Source: Symbiodinium natans (Eukaryota > Sar > Dinophyceae > Suessiales > Symbiodiniaceae). From it: a stretch of DNA of 64,000 bases. Shown piece after piece: positions 13,082 to 22,245 of this stretch. The stretch spans positions 337,501-401,500 of the forward strand of contig CAJNDS010002309.1 in assembly GCA_905221605.1 (NCBI GenBank). The letters run 5' to 3'. The notes below the pieces were generated by a model, which saw only the letters and a program-made list of their open reading frames with translations, was not told the origin of the DNA and did no database searches. Position 1 is the first letter of the stretch. Each line of letters opens with the position of its first letter. Both the position numbers and the translations under genes were made by a program.

Positions 13082-13119
13082 CTGGCGGTTTCGGGTTTAG
13101 GGTTTAGGGTTTAGGGTAC

Positions 13120-13193
13120 CCTGAACTCTAAGGGCCTGTTGAAGACGGGGTGACCCCGAGCTTTTCGGGGCATCAAGTTTATAGGGTTCAGGG
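13120..13193 (-). CDS. Candidate exon, unknown protein
   Basis: 2 bases plus 24 codons between an AAAAG acceptor and a GTACCC donor, reading LNPINLMPRKARGHPVFNRP. Telomere tracts lie within 10 bp on both sides. Confidence 0.26.
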
Positions 13194-13589
13194 CTTTTAG
13201 GGTTTAGGGTTTAGGGTTTCGGGTTTAGGGTTTAGGGGTTTAGGGTTTCGGGCTTAGTGTTGGGGGGTGGGGGGGGAGTGAACATCGACTGCCGCGCGAA
13301 AGCATGCCATGTCCTCTACAAAAGAACAGTGAGACCCTGCCAACCTTTAAGGTTTAGGGTTTAGAGTTTAGGGTTTAGGGTTTAGGGTTTAGGGTTTAGG
13401 GTTTAGGGTTTAGGGTTTAGGGTTTAGGGTTTAGGGGCCAACCTGTGACAGCAGCAGCATGCCAAGTCCTAAATCCCAAGAGCAGAACCCTAACAGGTTT
13501 AGGTTTAAAGGGGTCTAGCCTACGCCCTACCCTAGCCCTAAACCCTGAACCCCAAAAACTCTGAACCCTAAATCCTGAACTTCTCCACC

Positions 13590-13905
13590 CTAAACAGTAT
13601 ACAGTAAACCCTAAACCCTAAAACCCTAAAACCCTACACCACTAAAACCGTAAAACCCTGAAATCCTAAATCCCTAAACACTAAACTTAAACCCTAAACC
13701 CTGAAACCCTAAAACCCTAAAACCTCAAAACCCTAAACCCCTAAAAACCTAAAACCCTAAAACCCTTAAACCGTAAAACCCTGAAACCCTAAAAACCCAA
13801 AAAAACCTAAACCCTAAACTCTAACCCATAAAACCCTAAAACCCTAAACCCCTAAACCCCCAAACCCTGAAGCCTAAAACCCTAAACCCTAAACCCTAAA
13901 CCCCG
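13590..13905 (-). repeat. Degenerate tract with extra A: CCCTAAAA
   Basis: About 300 bp of mixed CCCTAAAA and CCCTAAA units with many substitutions. The dominant unit is 8 bases long, unlike the perfect 7-mer tracts nearby, so it looks like an older or separately amplified block. Confidence 0.8.
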
Positions 13906-14171
13906 ACCAGGCCAAGGCATGCCGGCAACACCATCTCCCACTGTCACCGTCGGATCCTGTTGCGTGCGTGCAGGGCTTAGGTTTAGGGTTTAGGGTTTGG
14001 GGTTTAGGGTTTAGGGTTTAGGGTTTAAGGTTTAAGGTTTAGGGTTTAGGGTTTAGGATTTAGGGTTTAGGGTGTAGGGTTTAGGGCCTGGGGTTTAGGG
14101 CTTAGGCCGAACCGCGGAGTTTAGGGTAGGGTTTAGGGTTTAGGGTTTAGGGATTAGGGATTAGGGTTCAC

Positions 14172-14266
14172 GGACGTTTGCAGGAGCACCACTTGAGACT
14201 TCGCTGGAGTGACGTGGACCAGAAGCATTCCCAGCCCTCGAGCTTTTGGAGGCCAATGCTTACGAA
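14172..14266 (-). CDS. Candidate exon, Trp/Cys-containing
   Basis: GCCCAG acceptor, then 31 codons plus 2 bases (FVSIGLQKLEGWECFWSTSL onwards), closed by GTGAACCC. It lies immediately left of the longest perfect telomere tract. A plus-strand frame of 39 codons also crosses it, so strand is uncertain. Confidence 0.28.
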
Positions 14267-14292
14267 CTGGGCGAAGGAAATACTTCGAAAGG

Positions 14293-14525
14293 CTAAACCC
14301 TAAACCCTAAACCCTAAACCCTAAACCCTAAACCCTAAACCCTAAACCCTAAACCCTAAACCCTAAACCCTAAACCCTAAACCCTAAACCCTAAACCCTA
14401 AACCCTAAACCCTAAACCCTAAACCCTAAACCCTAAACCCTAAACCCTAAACCCTAAACCCTAAACCCTAAACCCTAAACCCTAAACCCTAAACCCTAAA
14501 CCCTAAACCCTAAACCCTAAACCCT
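14293..14525 (-). repeat. Longest perfect CCCTAAA tract, about 33 copies
   Basis: About 233 bp of perfect CCCTAAA. It lies between two unique segments with long minus-strand open frames (14172-14266 and 14535-14634), so it is internal rather than a chromosome end in this assembly. Confidence 0.97.
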
Positions 14526-14534
14526 TTCCTTAAC

Positions 14535-14634
14535 CCAAATTCCCCAATCCCGAAGCCAGGGTGTGGGGAAGGGCTGGCCGCGACGGTTTCCAGGCTTTGG
14601 GCTCTTCGCACTGCGCACTCCGCAAAAGCAGGTT
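14535..14634 (-). CDS. Candidate exon, unknown protein
   Basis: CCCTAG acceptor, 2 bases plus 32 codons (PAFAECAVRRAQSLETVAAS onwards), GTTAAG donor. It starts directly right of the 33-copy telomere tract. Confidence 0.28.
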
Positions 14635-14677
14635 CTAGGGTCCTTAAGGCAGGGGGGGATACATGGGAGGTAGGTAC

Positions 14678-15079
14678 CTAGGGAAGCTTAGGGAAGCTTC
14701 GGGAGCCTTCTCTTAAGAACCCTAGAAGTAGAGCCTCACAGCCTGACAGGTTTACCTGGCCTTCGGGTTGGTAAGGCACTGGAATTCTGGGAAGCCTGGT
14801 TCGGAGCTTAGCAAAGCTGTCCTTCCTGGAGGTGCTGCGTCCGCGACGGGATGACTCGTGATGGTGATGTCGAGACCTTGATCTTCCCATTTGGGAGAGC
14901 GCATCACGAAGAAGCTGCTCCGCCTTGTCAGCCCTTCTCTCGGCCTCTTGCCGGTCACGCTCCGAATGGCGACCCTTGAGGTCTGCAACCTCTTCGTCCT
15001 TCTTGGAGCTTCCTAAGGTCTTGGCACCAGAAGTTCGGTTAGGATGTATAAACAGCATCCAGCCCCCGGCAACATCCAC
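14678..15079 (-). CDS. Charged helical protein with RS-like tail, partial gene
   Basis: This 133-codon minus-strand frame begins at a GTG or at an exon boundary inside; there is no convincing ATG. Residues about 28-62 form a highly charged helix (DEEVADLKGRHSERDRQEAE), probably coiled coil. Residues about 65-85 carry alternating Ser/Arg with four histidines (RSRSRHHHH), followed by a hydrophobic, Pro-containing end. The pattern resembles nuclear RS-type or gag-like linkers, but the function is unknown. It is among the most protein-like frames in the window. Confidence 0.4.
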   Translation of the reverse strand: MDVAGGWMLFIHPNRTSGAKTLGSSKKDEEVADLKGRHSERDRQEAERRADKAEQLLRDALSQMGRSRSRHHHHESSRRGRSTSRKDSFAKLRTRLPRIPVPYQPEGQVNLSGCEALLLGFLREGSRSFPKLP

Positions 15080-15126
15080 AAATAACTCGTTTCCTCCTCA
15101 TCGCTGAACACCGAACGACCCTACAC

Positions 15127-15245
15127 CGTTTTGTATGGGCCCTTAAATGGGGACCCTTATATACCCCTTATATACCCCTTATATACCTAGAAAACCCAAG
15201 GGCCCATACTTCAGAACCCTTTAAAGAAGGTAAGGGACCATAGTA
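15127..15245. repeat. Dispersed GGGCCCATACTTCAGAACCC element
   Basis: Contains TATGGGCCCTTAAATGGGGA, three copies of CCCTTATATA, then GGGCCCATACTTCAGAACCC followed by TTTAAAGAAGGTAAGGGACC. Related copies: 8262-8315 (inverted, partial), 15275-15303, 16180-16232, 33680-33765 and 58600-58740. Non-coding dispersed family. Confidence 0.75.
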
Positions 15246-15941
15246 AGGAACCCCAAACCCTAAACCCTCCCTTTAGGAACCCTTCGAAGAAGGTAAGGGA
15301 CCATATTACTCCCCGTACACAAGCCACAACCGAAAGCCTTAAGCCATAAACCCTAACCCTACTTGTAAGGTTCAGGGCATTGCTATAATGTGTCACTTCT
15401 TCATGCAGGACCATATACCTACCCTTAGAAATAAGGACCCCTAAACCCTGAACCTTAAACCCTAAACCCTTGACCCTAAACCCTAAACCCTAAACCCTAA
15501 ACCGTGCCAAACAGGTTTTTTTGCTGCCAACTTCCAGAATGTGATAACTCTGAAAATGGAGCCCCAACTATGGCCACAACCCCGGAATTCAGGGTTCAGG
15601 GTTTAGGAGGTTAAGAGTTTAGAGTTTTCGGGCCTATCTCACTGCCAGCCCAAGCATACATACTAAATCTGAATGAAACCAAAAAAAGGCCCCACTTGAC
15701 AAGCACTGTTTAGTTGCCCCAGCAGGTGCCCCCAAGCCCACAACTAGCTATCCCGTTCATCCGACTAGTTTAAGGTCTTATTCAGGGAGAGTTGCTGGGC
15801 CCGAAAACCCGAAACCCGACACCCGCAACCCTAAACTCCCTAAACTCCCTAAACTCCCTGAACTCTCTTTTCCCAAACCCTCCACCCTAAACCCTAAACC
15901 CTAAACCCTAAACCCTAAACCCTAAACCCTAAACCCTAAAC

Positions 15942-16013
15942 CCTGGCAAAGGCCATGGCCTCTATCAGGAAGGAACTGTCCCGCACGTCCATGTCCTCCT
16001 CGAAGAGGAGGAT
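15942..16013 (-). CDS. Candidate exon, acidic
   Basis: GGCCCAG acceptor, exactly 24 codons (ILLFEEDMDVRDSSFLIEAM onwards), then a donor at the first GTTTAGGG of a telomere tract. Phase 0. The peptide is convincing by eye; a Lys/Arg/Ser-rich plus-strand alternative exists. Confidence 0.34.
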
Positions 16014-16329
16014 CTGGGCCGCCCCGCGCCGTAGCAGAGGGTTTAGGGTTTAGGGTGTATTGGGTTTAGGGTTTAGGGTTTAGGGTTTAGGGTTTAGGGT
16101 TTAGGGTTTAGGGTTTCGGGTTTAGGGTTTAGGGTCCGCCGACCCTGGTTGGGGGTGGGAAGTAGGGCTTCGGATTTACCCCATACAACCCAAGTGCCCA
16201 TACTTCAGAACCCTTTAAAGGAGGCAAGGGGTCATACATGTATATATATATATGGTCACCCCCCCCCCCTCGACAGACCCCAGAATTGTATTTCCGGTCT
16301 GTCCAGGAGGGGGGGAGGTGAAAACCACC

Positions 16330-17510
16330 ACTCCAAAATTCCTCGAGTTTCCAAAATTCCAAAAAAATCACCCCAAGCTTTGGATTTTTGGAAACTCGAG
16401 CGGGAGCCTCAAAATCCAAAAACCGAGCAAATTCCTCGAGTTTCCAAAATTTAAAAAATCCAAAAACATCCACCCCAAGGTTTGGATTTTTGGAAACTCG
16501 AGCGGGAGCCTCAAAATCCAAAAATCGAGCAAATTCCTCGAGTTTCCAAAATTCCAAAAATCCAAAAAAATCCACCCCAAGGTTTGGATTTTTGGAAACT
16601 CGAGCGGGAGCCTCAAAATCCAAAAATCGAGCAAATTCCTCGAGTTTCCAAAATTCCAAAAATCCAAAAAAATCACCCCAGAATTTGGATTTTTGGAAAC
16701 TCGAGCGGGAACTCCAAAATCCAAAAATCGAGCAAATTCCTCGAGTTTCCAAAATTCCAAAACTCCAAAAACTCCAACCCAAGTTTTGGATTTTTGGAAA
16801 CTCGAGCGGGAGCCTCAAAATCCAAAAATCGAGCAAATTCCTCGAGTTTCCAAAATTCCAAACCTTGGGGTGGGTTTTTTGGATTTTTGGAATTTTGGAA
16901 ACTCGAGGAATTTGCTCGATTTTTGGATTTTGAGGAAATTCCTCGAGTTTCCAAAATTCCAAAAATCCAAAAACTCCAACCCAAGTTTCGGATTTTTGGA
17001 AACTCGAGCGGGAGCCTCAAAATCCAAAATTCGAGCTCCGGCTCGAGTTTCCAAAATTCCAAACCTTGAGGTGGGTTTTTTGGATTTTTGGAATTTCGGA
17101 AACTCGAGCGGGAGCTCGATTCTTGGATTTTGAGGCTCCCGCTCGAGTTTCCAAAAATCCAAACCTTGGGGTGGATTTTTTGGGTTTTGGAATTTTTGAA
17201 ACTCGAGCGGGAGCTGGATTTTTGGATTTTGAGGCTCCCGCTCGCGTTTCCAAAAATCCGAAACTTGGGTTGGGATTTTTGGAGTTTTGGAATTTTGGAA
17301 ACTCGAGCGGGAGCTGGATTTTTGGATTTTGGAGTTCCCGCTCGAGTTTCCAAAAATCCAAACCTTGGGGTGGATTTTTTGGAATTTTGGAATTTCGGAA
17401 ACTCGAGCGGGATCTCGATTTTTGGATCTTGAGGCTCCCGCTCGAGTTTCCAAAAATCCGAAACTTGGGTTGGAATTTTTGGATTTTTGGAATTTTGGAA
17501 ACTGGAGTTT
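16330..17510. repeat. 100-bp satellite with CTCGAG core, arranged as a large inverted repeat
   Basis: About twelve monomers of 100-102 bp share GGAAACTCGAGCGGGAGC and CAAAATCCAAAAATCGAGCA motifs. The monomer is itself partly palindromic. Orientation flips around 16,865, so the array is a foldback of two arms. Open frames on both strands (up to 293 codons) arise because the unit lacks stops; they are not genes. Flanked by C-runs on the left and TTTAGGG on the right. Confidence 0.93.
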
Positions 17511-17589
17511 TGGTAAGATTTTTTCAGGGGTTCTACACGGTCCAGGGTTTAGGGTTTAGGGTTTTGTGTGTAGGGTTTAGGGTTTAGGG

Positions 17590-18720
17590 ATTTTAGTCAG
17601 AGTCGTTCTCATGTTAACAGGACTCCTATGAATTATAACCGGTTCTTTTCAATTCGTTAAGGATTCCTATTCATTTTAATAGGCTTCCTATTAACTTTTA
17701 TCGGTTCCGAAAAATGTTTGATAGGATTCCTATGAATTCAATAGAGGATTCCTATTTATTGTTGTAGGATTCCAATAAAGTTTCATAGGGTTCCTAATTA
17801 TTCTAATAAGGCGCCTACTAATGTAATAAGATTCCTATCAATTTTAGGGTTGTTATTCATGTTAATGGCATTCGTATTCATGTTAGTAGAGGTCTCATTC
17901 GTTTGAAAGGAATTCGTTTGAAAAGAATTCCTATTGGTTTAGGCTCATTTTCATTTAGTGGGGTTCCTATTCGTTCTTGTTTTTGCGAATCTTATTTTTC
18001 ATAGGAGTCCTTTTAGTTCCTGTTAATCTTCACCGCGTTCTTTTGATTTGTTAAGGGTTCCTATTCATTTTAATAGGCTTCCTATTTAGCTTATCCGATA
18101 AATTTCGGTAGAATTCCGAAAGATTCCTATAAAGTTTCATATGGTTCCTAATTATTTTGATAAAGCTCCTACTAGTGCAATAAGATTCATATCAATTTCA
18201 GAGATGTTCATTGGATTCGTATTAATTTTGATAGGGATCTCATTCATTTGAAAGGGATTCCTATTGGTTTAGGCTCACCCTAATTTTAGTAGGATTCCGA
18301 TTAGTTAAGGGCTCACTTTTTTTTATAGGAGTCCCATTGGTTCCTATTAATTTTAGTAGGGGTCAAGATTCCTATAAATTATAATAGGGTTCTCATTAAC
18401 TTTAATAGGGTTCCTATTCATGTTAATGGGCTTCCTATTACTTTTTTATACAGTTCCGATGAATTTTAATAGGGTTCCTATGGATTTAAGTAGAGGATTC
18501 CTATTTCTGTTTGTAAGATTCCAATAAAATTTCATAGTTTGCCTATTTTTAAATAAGGCTCCTACAAACGTAATATGACTCCTATCAACTTTAAATAGGG
18601 TTCTGTCATTTGAATAGGGTTTCCGTTGAATTTAATAGTATTAAGGGTTCTCATTCATTTTAAAGGGTTTCCTCTTCATTTAATAAGATTCCTATTAAAA
18701 CAAAATGAATCCTATGCACC
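17590..18720 (+). repeat. AT-rich degenerate repeat with CCTATT/AATAGG dyads
   Basis: Roughly 1.1 kb of diverged tandem units with core TTCCTATTCATTTTAATAGG, spaced about 25-50 bp. Each core is a dyad (CCTATT and AATAGG). There are no open frames of interest. Composition differs sharply from both neighbours. Confidence 0.85.
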
Positions 18721-18803
18721 CCACTGTGTGCAGCTATGCTGTCCATCGCGCCCTCAGCCTTTTTTTTGCTTCCGGGGTCTGTCGAGGGGGGGGGGGGGTG
18801 AGC

Positions 18804-18807
18804 ATAT

Positions 18808-18838
<31 letters not shown>

Positions 18839-18848
18839 TATATATCAA
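18804..18848. repeat. TA/CTATAT microsatellite
   Basis: (TATATC)n and (TA)n run next to a G-run of 14-15 bases. Confidence 0.9.
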
Positions 18849-19149
18849 GGGCCCATGTGACTACCCTCCTTTGGAGAGAGTTTACGGAGTTTACAACCTG
18901 AAGCAATGAAACTACAAGCAACCCCCCCCTCCCACTACACACACTTTAGTGCAGGATGGCACGCAGAACCCAACTGGGCTTTGGGAACCTCACTGGACCC
19001 CAAAAGCCAAACTCAAAATCCGAACCCTAACCCCAAACCCTCAACCCTATAAACCCTAAACCAAACCCTAAATCCCTAAATACTTGAACCACAGGAAGAA
19101 GAACCAGCCCCAAATGACGGTTTAGGATGCTGATGCTGTAGAAGACCAC

Positions 19150-19345
19150 AGGCCGCTTGGAAGCCCTTTTGAATTTGTAAGTCGGGCTAATAAAGTTTAG
19201 GGTTGAGGGTTGAGGGTTGTGGGTTGAGGGTTGAGGGTTTAGGGTTTAGGGGTTAGGGGTTAGGGGTTAGGGTTAGTGCGCTGGGTTATGGTGATTTTAA
19301 AAGGGTTTCTAGGGGGTGCTAAGTAGACTTGCTAAGCCACCACGG
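19150..19345. mobile_element. Same foldback family, copy with telomere tract
   Basis: Left arm GCTTGGAAGCCCTTTTGAAT... then GTAAGTCGGG, a tract of GGGTTGA/TTTAGGG/GGGGTTA units (about 19195-19275), then the family core TGGGTTATGG and TGCTAAGTAGACTTGCTAAG. A second partial right end (GGGTTTCTAGGGGG onwards) repeats at 19408-19452. Confidence 0.65.
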
Positions 19346-19500
19346 GAGGCTTCTCCACTCTCTAAAATAACTGCCAACGCGCGGAGGACTCGACCAACAT
19401 TCATTTTAATTGGGTTTCTAGGGGGATGCTAAGTAGACTTGCTAAGCCACCTCCATGATAGGCTGTTCTGCCCCGACGAACTTCCTCATCAAATTGCCCT

Positions 19501-19749
19501 TCACCGTTTTGAGGACACATGCCCATGAGGCCCAAAAGGTGGAATGTTCTCTGCCGGGTGGCAGGGGTATCCTTTGTTGGGATTAAACACACCTTCGTTG
19601 TGAGCCTTCTGAATCCACAACCATGCCAAGCTTACATGCCTGGTTCTTTGAAGCCTTTGCTTCTGGATGATAGCACGTGCAGCACCGTTGTCTAAGTGCT
19701 TCATGCTTTGACGAAGTGTAGCGGTGCCATTGCCTATGGCTCTGAGCAC
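19501..19749 (-). pseudogene. Suspected copia-type retrotransposon RNase H remnant
   Basis: The minus-strand frame contains DNGAARAIIQKQRLQRTRHV followed by SLAWLWIQKAHNEGVF. This resembles the RNase H end of Ty1/copia-type elements, where an Asp-Ser/Asn-Ala-Ala segment precedes a basic RTRH-like motif, a Trp/Leu-rich helix and a Gly-Val. No upstream reverse transcriptase or LTR was found; the downstream reading continues better in another frame, so it is eroded. The family assignment is from memory of motif order and needs a profile search. Confidence 0.33.
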
Positions 19750-20833
19750 TATGCAGAGCTTCGGGCAATCGCCCTCACCAGAACCCTCCCCGCATTAGGC
19801 ACCAAATTCCCCAAAGATATCCCTACCGAAACCCCTAAACCGTCCTAAGCTCGGGACGCCATAGCCATGGGGCGCTCGAACAATGAACTGGAGCACATTT
19901 GCCTAGGATCCGCGCAGTGGTGGCTTCGGGTTCAGGGGTTCAGGGCGGAGGCTTAAGGGTTTAGGTCTTATAGGTTTTAAGGCTTAGGGTTCAGCCTGTT
20001 GCAATCAACTCCACATCCAAGACCTCACCCCCGACATCCCTTTGCAACTCTGAACCTATTCAAAGTTCAAGCTCTAGGACTTTAAGCTTAGGGGTTCGGG
20101 TTTCGGGTTTAGGGTTTAGGCTTCAGGGTTTGAGGCGGCGGGAAGTGGCAGTGTAAAATGTTGAGGACTGGATTCTCTAGGACTAGCGGTACCCTCACCC
20201 TAAGGGTTTAGGGTTTAGGGTTCTAGGCTTTTCGGGTTTTAGGGTTTTAGGGTTTTAGGGTTTAGGGTTTAGGGTTTAGGGTTTTAGGGCTTTAGGGCTT
20301 TAGAGCTTAGGGTTTACGGTTTAGGGCTTAGGGGACCCCCCCCCCACCCCCGCCCCAAACCCTAAAAAGACATAAGCCCGAAAAACCATGTGATATATAC
20401 CCTGAACCCAAAACAAGCCCCTAAGCCCTACTTGTTCACTCTACATGATCTGCTACGGCTCTTGTGCTACACGCATTCTTGGCATCCGGGCCGGCGCACC
20501 GAAACACACATCGTGCGGGCACACCGCAAGACCGAAACACGTCCTCCGACACACCTGTCTGTCACGAAGCCTTGCACCAGATAGCTTGGGATGTTCCCCC
20601 TTGTACTAACAGCCCCTCAGAGGGACTGGGGTTTAGGGTTCAAGCCCTAAACCCGAAACCCGAACCCTAAACCCTAAACCCCTAAACCCCTAACCCCTAG
20701 ACCCCCTAAACCTTAAACCCCTAAACCCTAAACCCTAAACACCTCCTTCCTAAAACCAAAAACTCCCTCAGGCCCCGGCCCTGGCTGGGCGGATAATCTC
20801 CTTGGCAGCCCAGTACCCATGATGGTAGAGTAA

Positions 20834-20945
20834 GGGTGTAAGGTTTAGGGTTTTAGGGTCTAGGGTGTTAGGGTGTTAGGGTGTTAGGGTGTTAGGGTGT
20901 TAGGATGTTAGGGTGTTAGGGTGTTAGGGTGTTCGGGTTTAGGGT
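20834..20945 (+). repeat. Variant tract, 8-mer GGTGTTAG
   Basis: About nine tandem copies of GGTGTTAG, a G-rich unit related to but distinct from TTTAGGG, embedded between normal heptamers. Confidence 0.85.
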
Positions 20946-20968
20946 TTAGGGCTACTGTAGAAGGGAAC

Positions 20969-21072
20969 CCTCGAACACACAAGCAGAAGGCGGCACAAAA
21001 GGGGCTGACTGGGCGACCCAAGTCTCCGAGGCCAGCATGAAGGTGAAGGAGACCAGGTGCTCCTCCGCCAGC
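20969..21072 (-). CDS. Candidate exon, unknown protein
   Basis: TTGACAG acceptor, 1 base plus 34 codons plus 1 base (LAEEHLVSFTFMLASETWVA onwards), GTTCCC donor. Amphipathic and low in charge after the first residues. Confidence 0.32.
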
Positions 21073-21080
21073 CTGTCAAC

Positions 21081-21185
21081 GGTTAGGGGTTTAGGGTTTA
21101 GGGTTTAGGGTTTACCCTAAACCCTAAACCCTAACCCCTAAACCCTAAACCCTAAACCCTAAACCCTAAACCCTAAACCCTCAAC
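21081..21185. repeat. Head-to-head telomere-type junction
   Basis: About four TTTAGGG units run rightwards to position 21114 and are followed immediately by CCCTAAA units. The G-strands face each other, as expected from end-to-end joining of two telomeres. A single A from TTTA is shared at the join. Confidence 0.9.
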
Positions 21186-21281
21186 CCGTAATATACTCCA
21201 ACCCTAGGGGTCCAAGGTAGGGTCCCTTGAGCCTGGCTGAGAGGTCAAAAAGCGCTCCGAGGGCTTCTTGCAGGGGGTCTT
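21186..21281 (-). CDS. Candidate exon, unknown protein
   Basis: CCGCAG acceptor, 31 codons (DPLQEALGALFDLSARLKGP onwards), then GTTGAGGG at the edge of a CCCTAAA tract (plus-strand view). Strong helix-like start. Confidence 0.33.
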
Positions 21282-21627
21282 CTGCGGTTCCTAAACCCTA
21301 AACCCTAAACCCTAAACCCTAAACCCTAAACCCTAAACCCTAAACCCTAAACCCTAAACCCTAAACCCTGAACCCTAAACCCTAAACCCTAAACCCTAAA
21401 CCCTAAACCCTACGCCCTGCAATGCCCTAAGCCTTAAATATGCTGTTTGGGCGTTTTCAGGGTTAAGGGTTAAGATGGGTTAAGGGTCCGAACGCCCCGA
21501 GAACGCCCAAAGCCGCCTGCAAGGGACCCTAAACAATCTCTTGTCCAGCTTTCTGGGGGGGGCTCCAACTCAATTGCTGGGTGTTTGGGGTTTAGATGTC
21601 GGGTTTAGGGTTTGGGGTTTTATCTAG

Positions 21628-21751
21628 TTAGGCTTTTGGGCTTAAGGTCTGGGGCATCGTCTGCTTGGTGCTTAGGATTGCTGTCGGGCATGGTGCGAGG
21701 ATGTCGTATATATCGTCGGGATCAACCTGGCTGGCATCGAACGTCGTCGAA
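21628..21751 (-). CDS. Candidate terminal exon, acidic
   Basis: GATAG acceptor, then STTFDASQVDPDDIYDILAP; the frame stays open for 40 codons to TAA (21628-21630). Confidence 0.32.
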
Positions 21752-21839
21752 CTATCGAGGACCCTAAACCCTAAACCCTAAACCCTAAACCCTAAACCCT
21801 AAACCCTAAACCCTAAACCCTAAACCCTAAACCCTAAAC

Positions 21840-21911
21840 CACAAGAGGAGGAGACCCCCAGCCTCAGATGCCGGGGGTCCACGGCTTTGATGTTGATGTC
21901 CCTCCTTCTGC
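21840..21911 (-). CDS. Candidate exon, unknown protein
   Basis: AAAG acceptor, RRRDINIKAVDPRHLRLGVS onwards for 23 codons, donor GTTTAGGG in the flanking tract. Confidence 0.26.
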
Positions 21912-22000
21912 CTTTGCTCCCTAAACCTCTCTACCATATAACCCTAAATGTTAAACACAAATTGTAGAATTCGGTCTGTTTTTTTGTTTTTTACCCCCCC

Positions 22001-22245
22001 CCATTGTTCAGCACGAATTGGAGAATTTGACCCATTTTGGCCCCTCCGACCCCTTTGGCCCCCCATTGTTCAGCACGAATTGGAGAATTTGACCCATTTT
22101 GGCTGCTCTGACCCGTTTGACCCCCCATTGTTCAGCACGAATTGGAGAATTTGACCCATTTTGGCTGCTCTGACCCGTTTGACCCCCCATTGTTCAGCAC
22201 GAATTGGAGAATTTGATCAATTTCGACCCCTCCGACCCCTTTCAG
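22001..22245 (+). repeat. 62-bp tandem repeat, 4 copies
   Basis: Copies start at 22001, 22063, 22125 and 22187, each beginning CCATTGTTCAGCACGAATTG. Copies 2 and 3 are nearly identical; copies 1 and 4 differ in the GACCCCTCCGA part. Confidence 0.95.

Larger units (their letters stand above)
16253..18802. mobile_element. Composite region bounded by inverted G/C-run repeats
   Basis: The left end reads TA-repeat, GGTCA, a C-run, then CTCGACAGACCCC (16239-16278). The right end reads GGGGTCTGTCGAG, a G-run, TGAGCA, then TA-repeat (18774-18846). These ends are inverted copies of each other over about 30 bp. Inside are a 100-bp satellite and an AT-rich degenerate repeat, with no transposase. It could be a non-autonomous element or foldback structure that accumulated satellites; the termini could also be convergent simple repeats, although the shared unique core CTCGACAGACCCC argues against that. 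Confidence 0.5.

Noticed and set aside
16129-17587. Frames of up to 293 codons on both strands, and a CRISPR-like look of regularly spaced repeats
   Set aside because: The 100-bp satellite is stop-free in several frames and tandem without unique spacers; no cas genes, and the host is eukaryotic.
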